A stretch of 64,000 nucleotides of DNA from DASRQK01 sp964436635 (lineage in GTDB: Bacteria; Bacteroidota; Bacteroidia; Sphingobacteriales; Sphingobacteriaceae), in contig CAYTDM010000002.1 of assembly GCA_964436635.1 (NCBI GenBank), positions 1-64,000 of the forward strand. The letters run 5' to 3'. Each line of letters begins with the position of its first letter. The first letter of the stretch is position 1. This document shows positions 1 to 8,120 of the stretch, piece by piece. The notes under the pieces were generated by a model. That model searched no databases. It worked only from the letters and a program-made list of their open reading frames with translations, and was not told where the DNA came from. The translations under genes and the position numbers were made by a program.

Positions 1-3
1 AAG

Positions 4-81
4 TGGTGGGAGATACTGGGTTCGAACCAGTGACCCCCTGCTTGTAAGGCAGGTGCTCTGAACCAGCTGAGCTAATCTCCC
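4..81 (-). tRNA. tRNA-Val (anticodon TAC)
   Basis: The reverse strand folds as a complete cloverleaf. The acceptor arms GGGAGAT and ATCTCCC pair perfectly, the D arm contains AGCTCAGCTGGTTCAGAGC, the anticodon loop is CTTACAA with anticodon TAC (codon GTA, valine), and the T arm contains GGTTCGAACC. The discriminator A is at position 7 and the CCA end is encoded at 4-6. A TATATTTG promoter box lies 16 bases upstream of the 5' end. Confidence 0.96.
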
Positions 82-96
82 TTGGGTTTGGGACTG

Positions 97-126
97 CAAA
101 TATAATGCAGTTTAATGGAATTCAAA
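97..126 (-). promoter_or_regulatory. Bacteroidota-type promoter for tRNA-Val
   Basis: On the minus strand TTTG (123-126) is followed after 18 bases by TATATTTG (97-104), which fits the Bacteroidota TTTG/TAnnTTTG consensus. Transcription would start around position 90, just ahead of the mature tRNA 5' end at 81. The rest of the 82-240 spacer is AT-rich and shows nothing else. Confidence 0.6.
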
Positions 127-240
127 ATTTATTTTTAAAATTATTCTTATTTTTTTTCGATTGTGCTCATTATTAGCAGAAAAAATTTGCGCAGCAAAAA
201 ATTATAGCCTTGCACCAAACACTAAAAACGATACTCGCCA

Positions 241-2235
241 TTAATCGTAAAACCTCCAAACGACACCCATGCGGAAATTGGCGTTTTGCATCGGATACCT
301 GCGCACGGTATAATAGCCTTTTGGATAAAGATGTTGATTTAGGAAATTATAACTCAAAAATAAATTTACACGTTTAATAGTGGCCGTTACCCACGTATCC
401 ACGATCGGATAGGTAGAAAATTCTATGCCGACGTTATCATTATAAAACTGCCCGGTGTTAATGGAGTAAGAAGGCGTACGGAAAGGCGTGTTAAATCGCA
501 CGTCCAACCCGATGTTATAGTTCATGGCCCCTTTGCTCAAATTGCCGTTAAAATAAAGGGAATGCCATGTATACAAGCTTGGAATGGCTAAGACATCATT
601 AAAATCCGACTGCTGGTAAACCGCGTGATTATCGAAATGGAAATTTCCAAATTTCAACGCTTGCGTCACGCTGACTTTTAATAAATTAATGTTTTTATCA
701 AACTGCGTCGGCTCGATGACCTTCATCAGCTCTGGCAAACCGTTCGGATTGTCGACTTCTTTAAAGTAAAGGTAATTATTAATCAAAAAGTATTCAGCCC
801 GGCCACGAAACCCAAGTTGGTCATTTAAATAGGTGAACGCAAAGTTAGTCGTTTTTGATTTCTCAAACTGCTGATCCCACTGATGGTAGGTGTAATCCAT
901 GTATTCATAAGCGAGCTCAGGCGATTTATTCTGCGTGTACGCCCCAAGCTGAATTTTGCCTGCCGATTTACTCAGCAACACGTCTAAATTCGCTTCATAC
1001 AGGTAATCACCGAAATGTTGCCCTTGCAAAATTTGCCTAAAATCCCCTGTCAGATGTAAACGATCACTAAAGCGATACGCCAATCCCGCCTTGATCATGC
1101 TGTTTTGATAAAAAGGCGAGCGAGTTCTGGACGACAACCAATGCATGTCTAATTGGTACCCCACATCTAATTTCACCTCGTTTTTAATCACCGACTGGGA
1201 TTTGCCCCGCAAAAAGAAACTGTAATTAAACTCGTTCGTGATGGTCGAAAGCCGCGTCGTGTCTGTGGCCAGCACACTCTCTCTAAAAGGCAAGGCGCCG
1301 TACACATCCTCTTCGTTTTTAAAAAAGGAATACTGTTGTTTTTTATAGTTTATGCTGTGCGCAAATCGATTCGTGGGCAATAACTGTTGTTCTGGCAGGC
1401 CTTTGTTAATGGTGTCTAACTTGCCAAGATATATGCTCTGTCGCAAAAACAATTCATTATCTACCCAACGGTTTTTAGGCCGATTATCTCCCTGCCCCCT
1501 TAATCGTACAAATTCTGCTACGCTGCTGCGGCGTTCTGGGTCTCTAAAGACGGTATCGTTTAAAATCGAGCCGTTTTCACTGGCGGTCAATTTATTAAAC
1601 ACCCCATTGGTAATTAAGTTATACCGATGGTTTTTGGATTCGTACCAGGAGAAAAACACCCAACGAATATCTCCATACTGTTGGTTGACATAATACCCTT
1701 GAGCTTTGGCACCGTGAAACTCGCCCCCTACATTCCACCTGGAGTGTACGTTTTGGGTGATTTTAGCCCGCAACACCTGGTCTTCAAAGAAAAACCCGAC
1801 ATTATAGAGTTCGGTATAAGGGGCTCTTGCACGATAGTATTGCACCTCATCTGAACGGTAAAGATATCTTTCTAAGCTGCGAAAGCCCGTTTGAAGGCCG
1901 ATGGTCTTATTTGGGTTAAATAATAAATCACGCGTAGCCAATCCATAACTGCCCAAGTGAATGCTCGGATTAAAGGGTTGGTTTTGCGGGTTATAATACT
2001 GAAAATTCTTATGCGCAGTATCTATCTGATAGGTGAACGTGCCCTGCTTTAACATGGCTAAGGTCGCATACCGCACAAACCTTGAAGAATAAATGACGGT
2101 GTCTTTTTTATTGTCCTCTTTTTGCCTCGCTTCATCCAATCCCGTACTCCATTGCGGATCCTGTTGCGCGCGAACATCCAGCGTGCAGACCGACAAGACC
2201 GTTAAAATAATCAGCCAAAACCAGCGTTTTCTCAT
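241..2235 (-). CDS. Putative porin, Porin_10-type outer-membrane beta-barrel
   Basis: 664 residues. An N-terminal signal peptide (MRKRWFWLIILTVLSVCTLD, cleavage near VRAQQ) is followed by a long stretch of alternating aromatic and polar strands typical of a beta-barrel, ending in a strand with a C-terminal aromatic residue (MGVVWRFYD) as expected for BAM-dependent insertion. The sequence style and length match the Bacteroidota putative porin family (Porin_10); transported solutes are not known for this family. The ATG overlaps the stop codon of the upstream purine nucleoside phosphorylase gene (ATGA), so the two are translationally coupled and probably co-transcribed. A link with nucleoside uptake is only an inference from that coupling. 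Confidence 0.75.
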   Translation of the reverse strand: MRKRWFWLIILTVLSVCTLDVRAQQDPQWSTGLDEARQKEDNKKDTVIYSSRFVRYATLAMLKQGTFTYQIDTAHKNFQYYNPQNQPFNPSIHLGSYGLATRDLLFNPNKTIGLQTGFRSLERYLYRSDEVQYYRARAPYTELYNVGFFFEDQVLRAKITQNVHSRWNVGGEFHGAKAQGYYVNQQYGDIRWVFFSWYESKNHRYNLITNGVFNKLTASENGSILNDTVFRDPERRSSVAEFVRLRGQGDNRPKNRWVDNELFLRQSIYLGKLDTINKGLPEQQLLPTNRFAHSINYKKQQYSFFKNEEDVYGALPFRESVLATDTTRLSTITNEFNYSFFLRGKSQSVIKNEVKLDVGYQLDMHWLSSRTRSPFYQNSMIKAGLAYRFSDRLHLTGDFRQILQGQHFGDYLYEANLDVLLSKSAGKIQLGAYTQNKSPELAYEYMDYTYHQWDQQFEKSKTTNFAFTYLNDQLGFRGRAEYFLINNYLYFKEVDNPNGLPELMKVIEPTQFDKNINLLKVSVTQALKFGNFHFDNHAVYQQSDFNDVLAIPSLYTWHSLYFNGNLSKGAMNYNIGLDVRFNTPFRTPSYSINTGQFYNDNVGIEFSTYPIVDTWVTATIKRVNLFLSYNFLNQHLYPKGYYTVRRYPMQNANFRMGVVWRFYD

Positions 2236-3050
2236 TCTTGCAAAGCTACCAATTCTTTCAAAATTAATGTCATTTTTGGTTCAGATAGATTCGCTACCGC
2301 AATAATTTCATCTAAAGAGACCGGTTGTAAGTCTTCATGAAAGCCCTCGTCTGTGACGACTGAAATCGCAAACACAGGTAGACCGGCGTGATTCGCCACA
2401 ATGACTTCTGGAACTGTGCTCATGCCGACAATGTCCCCGCCAATAATGCGCATGTATCGATATTCTGCACGGGTTTCTAAATTTGGTCCCTTGGTGCCCA
2501 CGTACACTGCTTTATGCGCTGCAAAGCCATGCTTTTCTGCGATGGCCATCCCTTGATCAACCATATCAAAATCATATGGACGACTCATGTCTGGAAATCT
2601 TGGCCCAAAACGTTCGTTATTAATACCTCTTAAAGGATTATCTGGCATTAAATCGATATGATCTGTAAGGATGGCCAAATCACCTTTCTTAATGGCTGGA
2701 TTTAGTGATCCAGAAGCGTTAGATACAAATAATTTTTTAATGCCCAATTCTTTCATCACTCGAATGGGGAAGGTAATCTGTTGCATGTCGTATCCTTCAT
2801 AGTAATGAAAACGACCCTGCATGGCCACGACTTTGCGCCCGCTTAAAAGACCAAAAATTAATTTACCTCGATGAAACTCTAAGGTGGAAATGGGGAAATT
2901 CGGGATGTGAGAATAAGTAATGCTGTGAATGACCTCGATTTCGTCCACTAATTTTCCTAAACCGGTTCCTAAAATGATTCCAAATTCTGGAACAAATCCA
3001 TTAATCCTGTTTTGAATTTCTTTCGTTGTTTCATCAATTAAATCGTACAT
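2232..3050 (-). CDS. punA: Purine-nucleoside phosphorylase, trimeric (class I)
   Basis: 272 residues, the usual size for the trimeric PNP family, which cleaves purine (deoxy)nucleosides with phosphate to free base and (deoxy)ribose-1-phosphate in the cytoplasm (purine salvage). Visible family motifs are the phosphate loop GTGLG (residues 29-33 region), MQGRFHYYEGYDM (active-site His), YVGTKGPNLETRAEYR, and GGDIVGMSTVPEVIVANHAG. The base-specificity position that is Asn in mammalian 6-oxopurine PNP appears as Asp here (SVVTDEGF), as in several adenosine-accepting relatives, so substrate range should not be assumed. The gene overlaps the porin gene by four bases (ATGA). It begins 125 bp after the end of the symporter gene, and a weak TAACTTTA box at 3090-3097 could drive it separately. 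Confidence 0.93.
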   Translation of the reverse strand: MYDLIDETTKEIQNRINGFVPEFGIILGTGLGKLVDEIEVIHSITYSHIPNFPISTLEFHRGKLIFGLLSGRKVVAMQGRFHYYEGYDMQQITFPIRVMKELGIKKLFVSNASGSLNPAIKKGDLAILTDHIDLMPDNPLRGINNERFGPRFPDMSRPYDFDMVDQGMAIAEKHGFAAHKAVYVGTKGPNLETRAEYRYMRIIGGDIVGMSTVPEVIVANHAGLPVFAISVVTDEGFHEDLQPVSLDEIIAVANLSEPKMTLILKELVALQE

Positions 3051-3175
3051 ATCACCTGTATTTAGTTGTTTATAATCGTTATACAGAGGTAAAGTTACAC
3101 AAATACCTGGCCACTACCAGCATATTTGGCAAGAATTATTGAAGAACTTGAAAGCAAAAAATGAAATGCCCTGAC

Positions 3176-4657
3176 TTATGCGTAGCTTTCTTTTTTAGAG
3201 ATCATGAGCAACATCAAAAACGATAATGAACCGTTATAAATGATTAACTCAAATCCCATATTATAGCTGGTGTACGGCTGAATAATATAGGTGATCACTA
3301 AATAACAAAGTATCGGAGACAACACACAAATATAAGGCACCAAACGATCCGTCACGCTGCGTTTAGTTAGAATACCAAATGCAAACAATCCTAATAATGG
3401 ACCATAGGTGTAACTAGCGGCAGTAAAAATGGCGTTCACCACAGAATCATCATTGATTATGCGGAAGGCTAAAATCACCAATAGCATAATGAGCGAGAAG
3501 CCAATGTGTACGCGGTTTCTTACTCTTACTAATTCTGGCGAGTTTGGATTTTCCTTTTTATTAAATCCTAAAAAGTCTACGCAGAATGAAGTGGTCAAGG
3601 CCGTCAAAGCTGAATCCGTAGTTGCAAAGGTCGCTGCCGTTAATCCTAACATAAAGATGACTCCAGGAAGTATGCTTAAATGGTTTAAGGCAATTTCTGG
3701 ATATAAATAATCGGGTGTAGGGAACAATGTTTTATCGGTAACGTCAATGCCGTTTTGCGCAGCGTACACATACAATAACGCGCCCACAGCCAAGAAAAAC
3801 AAGTTAATGACCACAAAGATTCCCGTGAAGGTCAGCATATTCTTTTGTGCTTCTCCAATGGTCTTCATGCTCAAATTCTTTTGCATTAAGTCCTGGTCTA
3901 GACCCGTCATCGCTACGGTTATAAAAATACCTCCAAGGAAATGCTTCCAGAAATGCGCTTTATTTCCCAGGAAGTCTTCCCAGAAAAACACTTTGGAGTA
4001 AGAGCTGTTTTTAATGGTTTCAATGGTTTCTACGACGCCTAAATTTAAGCTATCTGCCATGAAATAGATGGATAAAATCACAGCAAGTACCAAGAAAAAG
4101 GTTTGGAACAAGTCTGTAATAATAATCGTTTTAAGCCCTCCTTTATTAGTGTAAAGCCAGATCAACATCAAACAGCCGATAATGGTGGCCGCGAAAGGCA
4201 CATTCCAGGTGTCAAAAATATAGCGCTGCAAAATAATCGCTACCAAATAAAGGCGAAAAGCAGACCCAATGGTTCTAGATAATAAGAAATACATGGAGCC
4301 TGTTTTATAGCTATTTGGCCCCAAACGTTTCTCTAAATATGTATAAATGGATGTTAAATTCAGCCGATAATACAACGGCAATAGCACAAACACAATGATT
4401 AAAAAGCCTACAGCGTTTCCTAAGATAAATTGAAAATAGCCGAAATTACTGTTTCCAACCGCACCAGGCACTGAAATAAAGGTAACGCCTGATAAAGCGA
4501 CTCCAATCATTCCAAAAGCGACCATATACCATTTCGAACTGCGGTTAGCAACAAAAAAGGTAGCGTTATCGGATGAATTTCGAGAGGTAAAATAGGAGAT
4601 GCTTAAAAGTATAGCAAAATAAACCGCTATAAAGCTTAATAAAACAATTGGAGACAT
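3176..4657 (-). CDS. Sodium:solute symporter (SSS family), probable amino-sugar importer
   Basis: 493 residues with about 13 hydrophobic segments from MSPIVLLSFIAVYFAILLSI to the C-terminus and the SSS-family core around GMIGVALSGVTFISVPG, the position of sodium/substrate contacts in this family. It belongs to the inner-membrane sodium-driven uptake carriers. The substrate cannot be read from the sequence. Its start lies 17 bp after the murQ stop, so the two are almost certainly co-transcribed, and the same run of genes includes an exo-N-acetylmuramidase. Import of N-acetylmuramic acid (or its 1,6-anhydro form or a disaccharide) is therefore the best inference. A MurNAc kinase, needed between this carrier and MurQ, is not present in the window. 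Confidence 0.88.
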   Translation of the reverse strand: MSPIVLLSFIAVYFAILLSISYFTSRNSSDNATFFVANRSSKWYMVAFGMIGVALSGVTFISVPGAVGNSNFGYFQFILGNAVGFLIIVFVLLPLYYRLNLTSIYTYLEKRLGPNSYKTGSMYFLLSRTIGSAFRLYLVAIILQRYIFDTWNVPFAATIIGCLMLIWLYTNKGGLKTIIITDLFQTFFLVLAVILSIYFMADSLNLGVVETIETIKNSSYSKVFFWEDFLGNKAHFWKHFLGGIFITVAMTGLDQDLMQKNLSMKTIGEAQKNMLTFTGIFVVINLFFLAVGALLYVYAAQNGIDVTDKTLFPTPDYLYPEIALNHLSILPGVIFMLGLTAATFATTDSALTALTTSFCVDFLGFNKKENPNSPELVRVRNRVHIGFSLIMLLVILAFRIINDDSVVNAIFTAASYTYGPLLGLFAFGILTKRSVTDRLVPYICVLSPILCYLVITYIIQPYTSYNMGFELIIYNGSLSFLMLLMISKKESYA

Positions 4658-4674
4658 GTGCTATTCGATTTAGA

Positions 4675-5490
4675 TTAATCCTTTTCTACTTGAGTACTTT
4701 TGATCGCGTTTCGAACGCTGCCATATTTTTCTAATAAATCTGCTGCGTGATCTGCGTCGATGCCTGTTTCTTCCATAATGATGCGCACGCCTCTGCTGAA
4801 TAATTTGTTATTCGTCAATTGCATGTCGACCATTTTATTTCCTTTTACACGACCTAATTGGATCATGACCGTCGTAGAGATCATGTTTAACACCATTTTT
4901 TGAGCGGATCCAGCTTTCATACGCGTAGAACCAGTCACAAATTCTGGGCCTGTCACGACCTCGACCGGAAACTTAGCTTCTGCGGCGATTTTAGTACCAT
5001 TATTACAAACGATGCAACCAGTAACTAATCCTGCTGCATTCGCAGCTTTTAAGCCACCATACACATATGGTGTGCCACCTGAAGCAGCAATCCCGATCAC
5101 AACATCGTTCGCGTTTATGCCAAATTCTTGAAGATCAATCCAAGCTTGGTCCTCGTCATCTTCTGCAAACTCCACGGCCTTTCTAATCGCCACATCGCCG
5201 CCCGCAATGATCCCAATGATCCAATCAAAAGGCACCCCAAAAGTAGGAGGGCATTCAGATGCGTCTAAAATGCCTAAACGACCGCTCGTGCCTGCGCCGA
5301 TATAAAATAAACGCCCGCCTTGTTTCATGGCTGTAACTGTCGCAGCAGTTAGCGCTTCAATCTGTGGAATGCACTTTTGAACGCTTTCAGCCACTGTATG
5401 ATCTTCTTGATTAATGTTTGTCAAAATCTCTTGAATTGACATCTTATCAAGATCCTGATAGTTCGATTCTTTTTCCGTTGTATTTGTCAT
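4675..5490 (-). CDS. murQ: N-acetylmuramic acid 6-phosphate etherase
   Basis: 271 residues from ATG at 5490; an in-frame upstream TTG at 5508 is a poorer start. MurQ cleaves the lactyl ether of MurNAc-6-phosphate to GlcNAc-6-phosphate and D-lactate in the cytoplasm, the committed step of MurNAc catabolism and cell-wall recycling. The SIS-domain signature GAGTSGRLGILDASECPPTFG (shortened: GAGTSGRLG...DASECPPTFG), the IIAGGD segment, and VTGSTRMKAGSAQKMVLNM are all present, so the enzyme looks intact. It sits between the deacetylase and the symporter, all on the minus strand with short spacers. Together with NamZ at the head of the locus it defines the likely substrate class of PUL1. Confidence 0.96.
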   Translation of the reverse strand: MTNTTEKESNYQDLDKMSIQEILTNINQEDHTVAESVQKCIPQIEALTAATVTAMKQGGRLFYIGAGTSGRLGILDASECPPTFGVPFDWIIGIIAGGDVAIRKAVEFAEDDEDQAWIDLQEFGINANDVVIGIAASGGTPYVYGGLKAANAAGLVTGCIVCNNGTKIAAEAKFPVEVVTGPEFVTGSTRMKAGSAQKMVLNMISTTVMIQLGRVKGNKMVDMQLTNNKLFSRGVRIIMEETGIDADHAADLLEKYGSVRNAIKSTQVEKD

Positions 5491-5548
5491 TACAAATTCA
5501 ATATACAAATTTCAAAATATAGACTATTATCACCGCTCGAGGGACTTA

Positions 5549-6259
5549 TTATTCGTTTAATAACTCATCCACTCGTTTAAATTCGTATCCTTTGCTGCGC
5601 AAATCATCGATTAACGCTGGCAATAAATTATAAAACTTATCTGGTCTCCGTGGATCCGTCCCCAGGTGAATTAACACCATAAATCCATTTAATCCATTGG
5701 AATTAGATTGCTCGTAATCCATTACATGTTGGTAAATCCACTCGGAAGTCAAATATCGATTTTCACCCATCTCAGGATAGGTATAGTCCGCAGCAGTCCG
5801 TAAACCCGGGGTAAAATTAACTAATTTTAACCCATTGTCAGCAGTCCAATCGGTAATTGTTTGATTGTACCATTCATAAGGAGGCATGAAATATAAAGCA
5901 TCGCGCTTTTGAACCTTCCATCGCTCCATTTTTTTATAATTTTCGATCAAATCCCGTTCAAATTCTTCTTTTGTTACTAATAAACTGTCTCGTTTCGTCC
6001 AGTCATTATATAACAAATGTTGATCAGAATGAGCTCCTAAATAATGTCCATCGCGGATCATCCATTGTAGATAGGGGGTGTTATTTTTTGCCTCGTAATA
6101 CTTTCCTGTCAAGAAAAATGATCCTTTTACGTTCTTTTCTTTAAACGTACTTAAGATGGTTTCTGCTCCTTCTCCAAACTCATCAGCAGTAAATACGAGC
6201 GCTATTTCTTTCTTTGTCGTATCGCCTCGAACAATGGCTCCGTAGCGATCAAAGACTAC
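5549..6259 (-). CDS. CE4-type polysaccharide deacetylase domain with no start codon; reading frame continues from GH9 by a -1 shift
   Basis: The frame encodes about 236 residues with NodB/CE4 features in order: a variant motif 1 (IALVFTADEFGEGAETIL, where canonical enzymes have TFDDGP), NVKGSFFLTGKYYEA, the zinc-type HxxxH in GAHSDQHLLYND, a variant motif 3 (YFMPPYEWYN), and VLIHLGTD near the end. CE4 enzymes remove N- or O-acetyl groups from chitin, peptidoglycan or xylan. No ATG, GTG or in-frame TTG exists between the upstream in-frame stop (6287-6289) and the NodB domain; the first TTG (6112) lies inside the domain. There is no signal peptide either. The frame runs directly out of the GH9 gene at the A_AAA_AAG_TAG site, giving a predicted 841-residue GH9-CE4 fusion if the ribosome shifts -1. 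One missing A in the A6 run (sequencing error or mutation) would explain it equally well. Confidence 0.8.
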   Translation of the reverse strand, partial: VVFDRYGAIVRGDTTKKEIALVFTADEFGEGAETILSTFKEKNVKGSFFLTGKYYEAKNNTPYLQWMIRDGHYLGAHSDQHLLYNDWTKRDSLLVTKEEFERDLIENYKKMERWKVQKRDALYFMPPYEWYNQTITDWTADNGLKLVNFTPGLRTAADYTYPEMGENRYLTSEWIYQHVMDYEQSNSNGLNGFMVLIHLGTDPRRPDKFYNLLPALIDDLRSKGYEFKRVDELLNE

Positions 6260-6280
6260 TTTTTTCCCTTCGCCCCTCCT
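6256..6280 (-). other. Candidate programmed -1 frameshift site (AGGAGG, A_AAA_AAG, TAG)
   Basis: Read on the minus strand, AGGAGG (6280-6275) is followed after nine bases by A_AAA_AAG (6265-6259). The heptamer is phased correctly in the GH9 frame (GGA AAA AAG) and the zero-frame stop TAG follows immediately (6258-6256). This is the same slippery heptamer and a similar upstream SD-like arrangement as in Escherichia coli dnaX. A -1 slip yields GTA GTC TTT and enters the CE4 frame. Only a weak downstream helix (ATCGC with GCGAT, 18-base loop) is visible. The site also looks like what a lost A in a homopolymer would leave. Confidence 0.5.
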
Positions 6281-8073
6281 AAGGACTCAAACTCCTTTGC
6301 CGCCAACAAATAAATTAAAGACGCCGTACCATCCATGGTCGGTTCATTCGTACTATAATCCCCAAAGTCATCGTGATACACGGCTAAATTTGATTGGAAC
6401 ATGCCATATTCATCTTCGCCTTCTAAATGAACACCAGTAAGGCTATTGAAAATCGACCCATAAACCGGACCGTCCACTAAGCCTCCATCCAGCGGAATTC
6501 CATGAAGGAATGTTAAGGAAGAATGTGGCTTAACCGGCGTGTCGCCCCATGAAGGCAAGCCGTACACCATGCTGGTTCCCCATGGATTCAAGCCAAACAG
6601 CCAATCAAAGTTTGCTTGCTCTAATTCAGCGTAGGTATCATCCCCCGTTAAGGTTCTATATAAATAACATTGGATCGCAAAAGAAGTAGTCAAGTTATTC
6701 GAGCACCAAATAAACGGCACGCCTCTAAAAAACGCGTTGTCTTTTGCTTTTGCCCACACTTTTTCAATGCCTTCTTTATAGTATCCAGCAAATTCTGGGC
6801 TTAATTCATCATCATGTTGCTTCGCAATCTCATAATGACCAAAATTATGGAAAGGATACCATTGGTAATGACGAGCAGTGTCTGCGCCCAGCCACGGTGT
6901 CACGGTTTCTTGACGGCCATAATTACTCGCTTCTTTTAGATAGCTGGCATCACCTGTTAATTGCCACAAGGCCACAGCGCCTAATTGCATATCGTCTACC
7001 CAGTTATCCTCTTCATAAAAATAAGGCGCACGCATTGGGGCCGTCTGAGAAACTCCTGGCTTCTTTAAACCATAATTAAATGCTGTTTTCGCTTTTTGAC
7101 TAAATGTAATCGCGATTTTATCTTCTTTTTCTGCGTACACTTGTGCCGCTAGCGCAAACGCACTTGCAAATTTACCCGCAGTCGACGAAGTGCCTGTCGC
7201 ACGGTTTTGATGTTTTCCTAATCCTTGTGGATCTCCAGTAATAAAATAAACCGGACGCGGACCTCCAGGTCCCATGCCATAATCCACGCTGTCTATGGTA
7301 GGAAGACGATAACCGGAGTGATCGCGGTCATCTGCAAGCTGATTGAACATCCAATCTGGACGAGGGTGCATTTTCAACAACCACTCCAAGCCCCAACGTG
7401 CTTCATCCAACACATCGGCTATGCCGTTTCCACCTTCTAAGCCATTGGCCAGGTGCTGATCTCCAAAAACCTCAGGGAAATCACGATATGCAGCTAACAA
7501 ATGGTATGTTGCGTTCGCAGAAGTAGTTGAATATTGTAAATAATCCGATGCGTCGTGCCATCCACCAGAAACATCCACCAAAGTGCTGTCAGGCATTGGC
7601 CCGTACATGGTATAGCCGTCATGAACGTGGCAAGAATCTTGAAAATATGGGTTAAATCCACTGCGTTGTTGACGCATGTATTTCAAGGCAAAATCTGCTG
7701 CGCCTTTATACACATCCGCTGCAATTCTAAATTCCGGTGATTTGGTACTGCCTACTTTTAAATAATATTTTCCTGTGTCTGAGAAGGTAGAAAAATCAAG
7801 TCGGTACGAGGATTCGAAAGGTCCATAGCTCCCAAAAGCTTTGCCTGCATCTCCTTTAAATACTTCTTTCCCACTATTTACATCGATTAAAGCAAACTCC
7901 TGAATGGTTTTATTGTCTTTTGCTGCCCAAACAGCTTGTTTAATGCCTTGTGGAGTATATCCCAGCTGATTAATGCGAATCCATGCATTCGTTTCTTTCT
8001 TTTCGCAAGCGATGGCGAAGAGCAAAACTGCACAAAAAGTAATGAAGGATAAAGCTTTAAAGTTAATTTTCAT
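6256..8073 (-). CDS. Glycoside hydrolase family 9 lipoprotein
   Basis: 605 residues. Signal peptide with lipobox (FAIAC, Cys near residue 23) predicts a membrane-anchored lipoprotein. An N-terminal Ig-like CelD_N-type domain (about 30-120, INQLGYTPQGIKQAVW) precedes the (alpha/alpha)6 GH9 domain. GH9 hallmarks are GGWHDASDY (the aspartates acting as base/nucleophile-water ligands) and YSTNEPTMDGTASLIYL with the catalytic Glu. GH9 is mostly endo-beta-1,4-glucanase, but the family also includes exo-beta-glucosaminidases. Next to NamZ, MurQ and a deacetylase domain, an amino-sugar substrate is more plausible than cellulose, though this is inference. The last codons overlap the CE4 frame (see the frameshift site). 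A small TTTAGG/CCTAAA hairpin (8086-8101) lies just upstream of the start. Confidence 0.92.
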   Translation of the reverse strand: MKINFKALSFITFCAVLLFAIACEKKETNAWIRINQLGYTPQGIKQAVWAAKDNKTIQEFALIDVNSGKEVFKGDAGKAFGSYGPFESSYRLDFSTFSDTGKYYLKVGSTKSPEFRIAADVYKGAADFALKYMRQQRSGFNPYFQDSCHVHDGYTMYGPMPDSTLVDVSGGWHDASDYLQYSTTSANATYHLLAAYRDFPEVFGDQHLANGLEGGNGIADVLDEARWGLEWLLKMHPRPDWMFNQLADDRDHSGYRLPTIDSVDYGMGPGGPRPVYFITGDPQGLGKHQNRATGTSSTAGKFASAFALAAQVYAEKEDKIAITFSQKAKTAFNYGLKKPGVSQTAPMRAPYFYEEDNWVDDMQLGAVALWQLTGDASYLKEASNYGRQETVTPWLGADTARHYQWYPFHNFGHYEIAKQHDDELSPEFAGYYKEGIEKVWAKAKDNAFFRGVPFIWCSNNLTTSFAIQCYLYRTLTGDDTYAELEQANFDWLFGLNPWGTSMVYGLPSWGDTPVKPHSSLTFLHGIPLDGGLVDGPVYGSIFNSLTGVHLEGEDEYGMFQSNLAVYHDDFGDYSTNEPTMDGTASLIYLLAAKEFESLGGAKGKK

Positions 8074-8120
8074 AATTTAATCATTTTTAGGTTTGCCTAA
8101 ATCGGTTCGTCATATATATA

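Noticed and set aside
5549..6112. A separate deacetylase gene starting with TTG at 6112
   Set aside because: That start would lie inside the NodB domain and remove motif 1; the domain continues upstream to the GH9 gene end.
6256..8073. Cellulase annotation for the GH9 gene
   Set aside because: GH9 alone does not prove cellulose; the neighbours deal with MurNAc, so only the family assignment is given.
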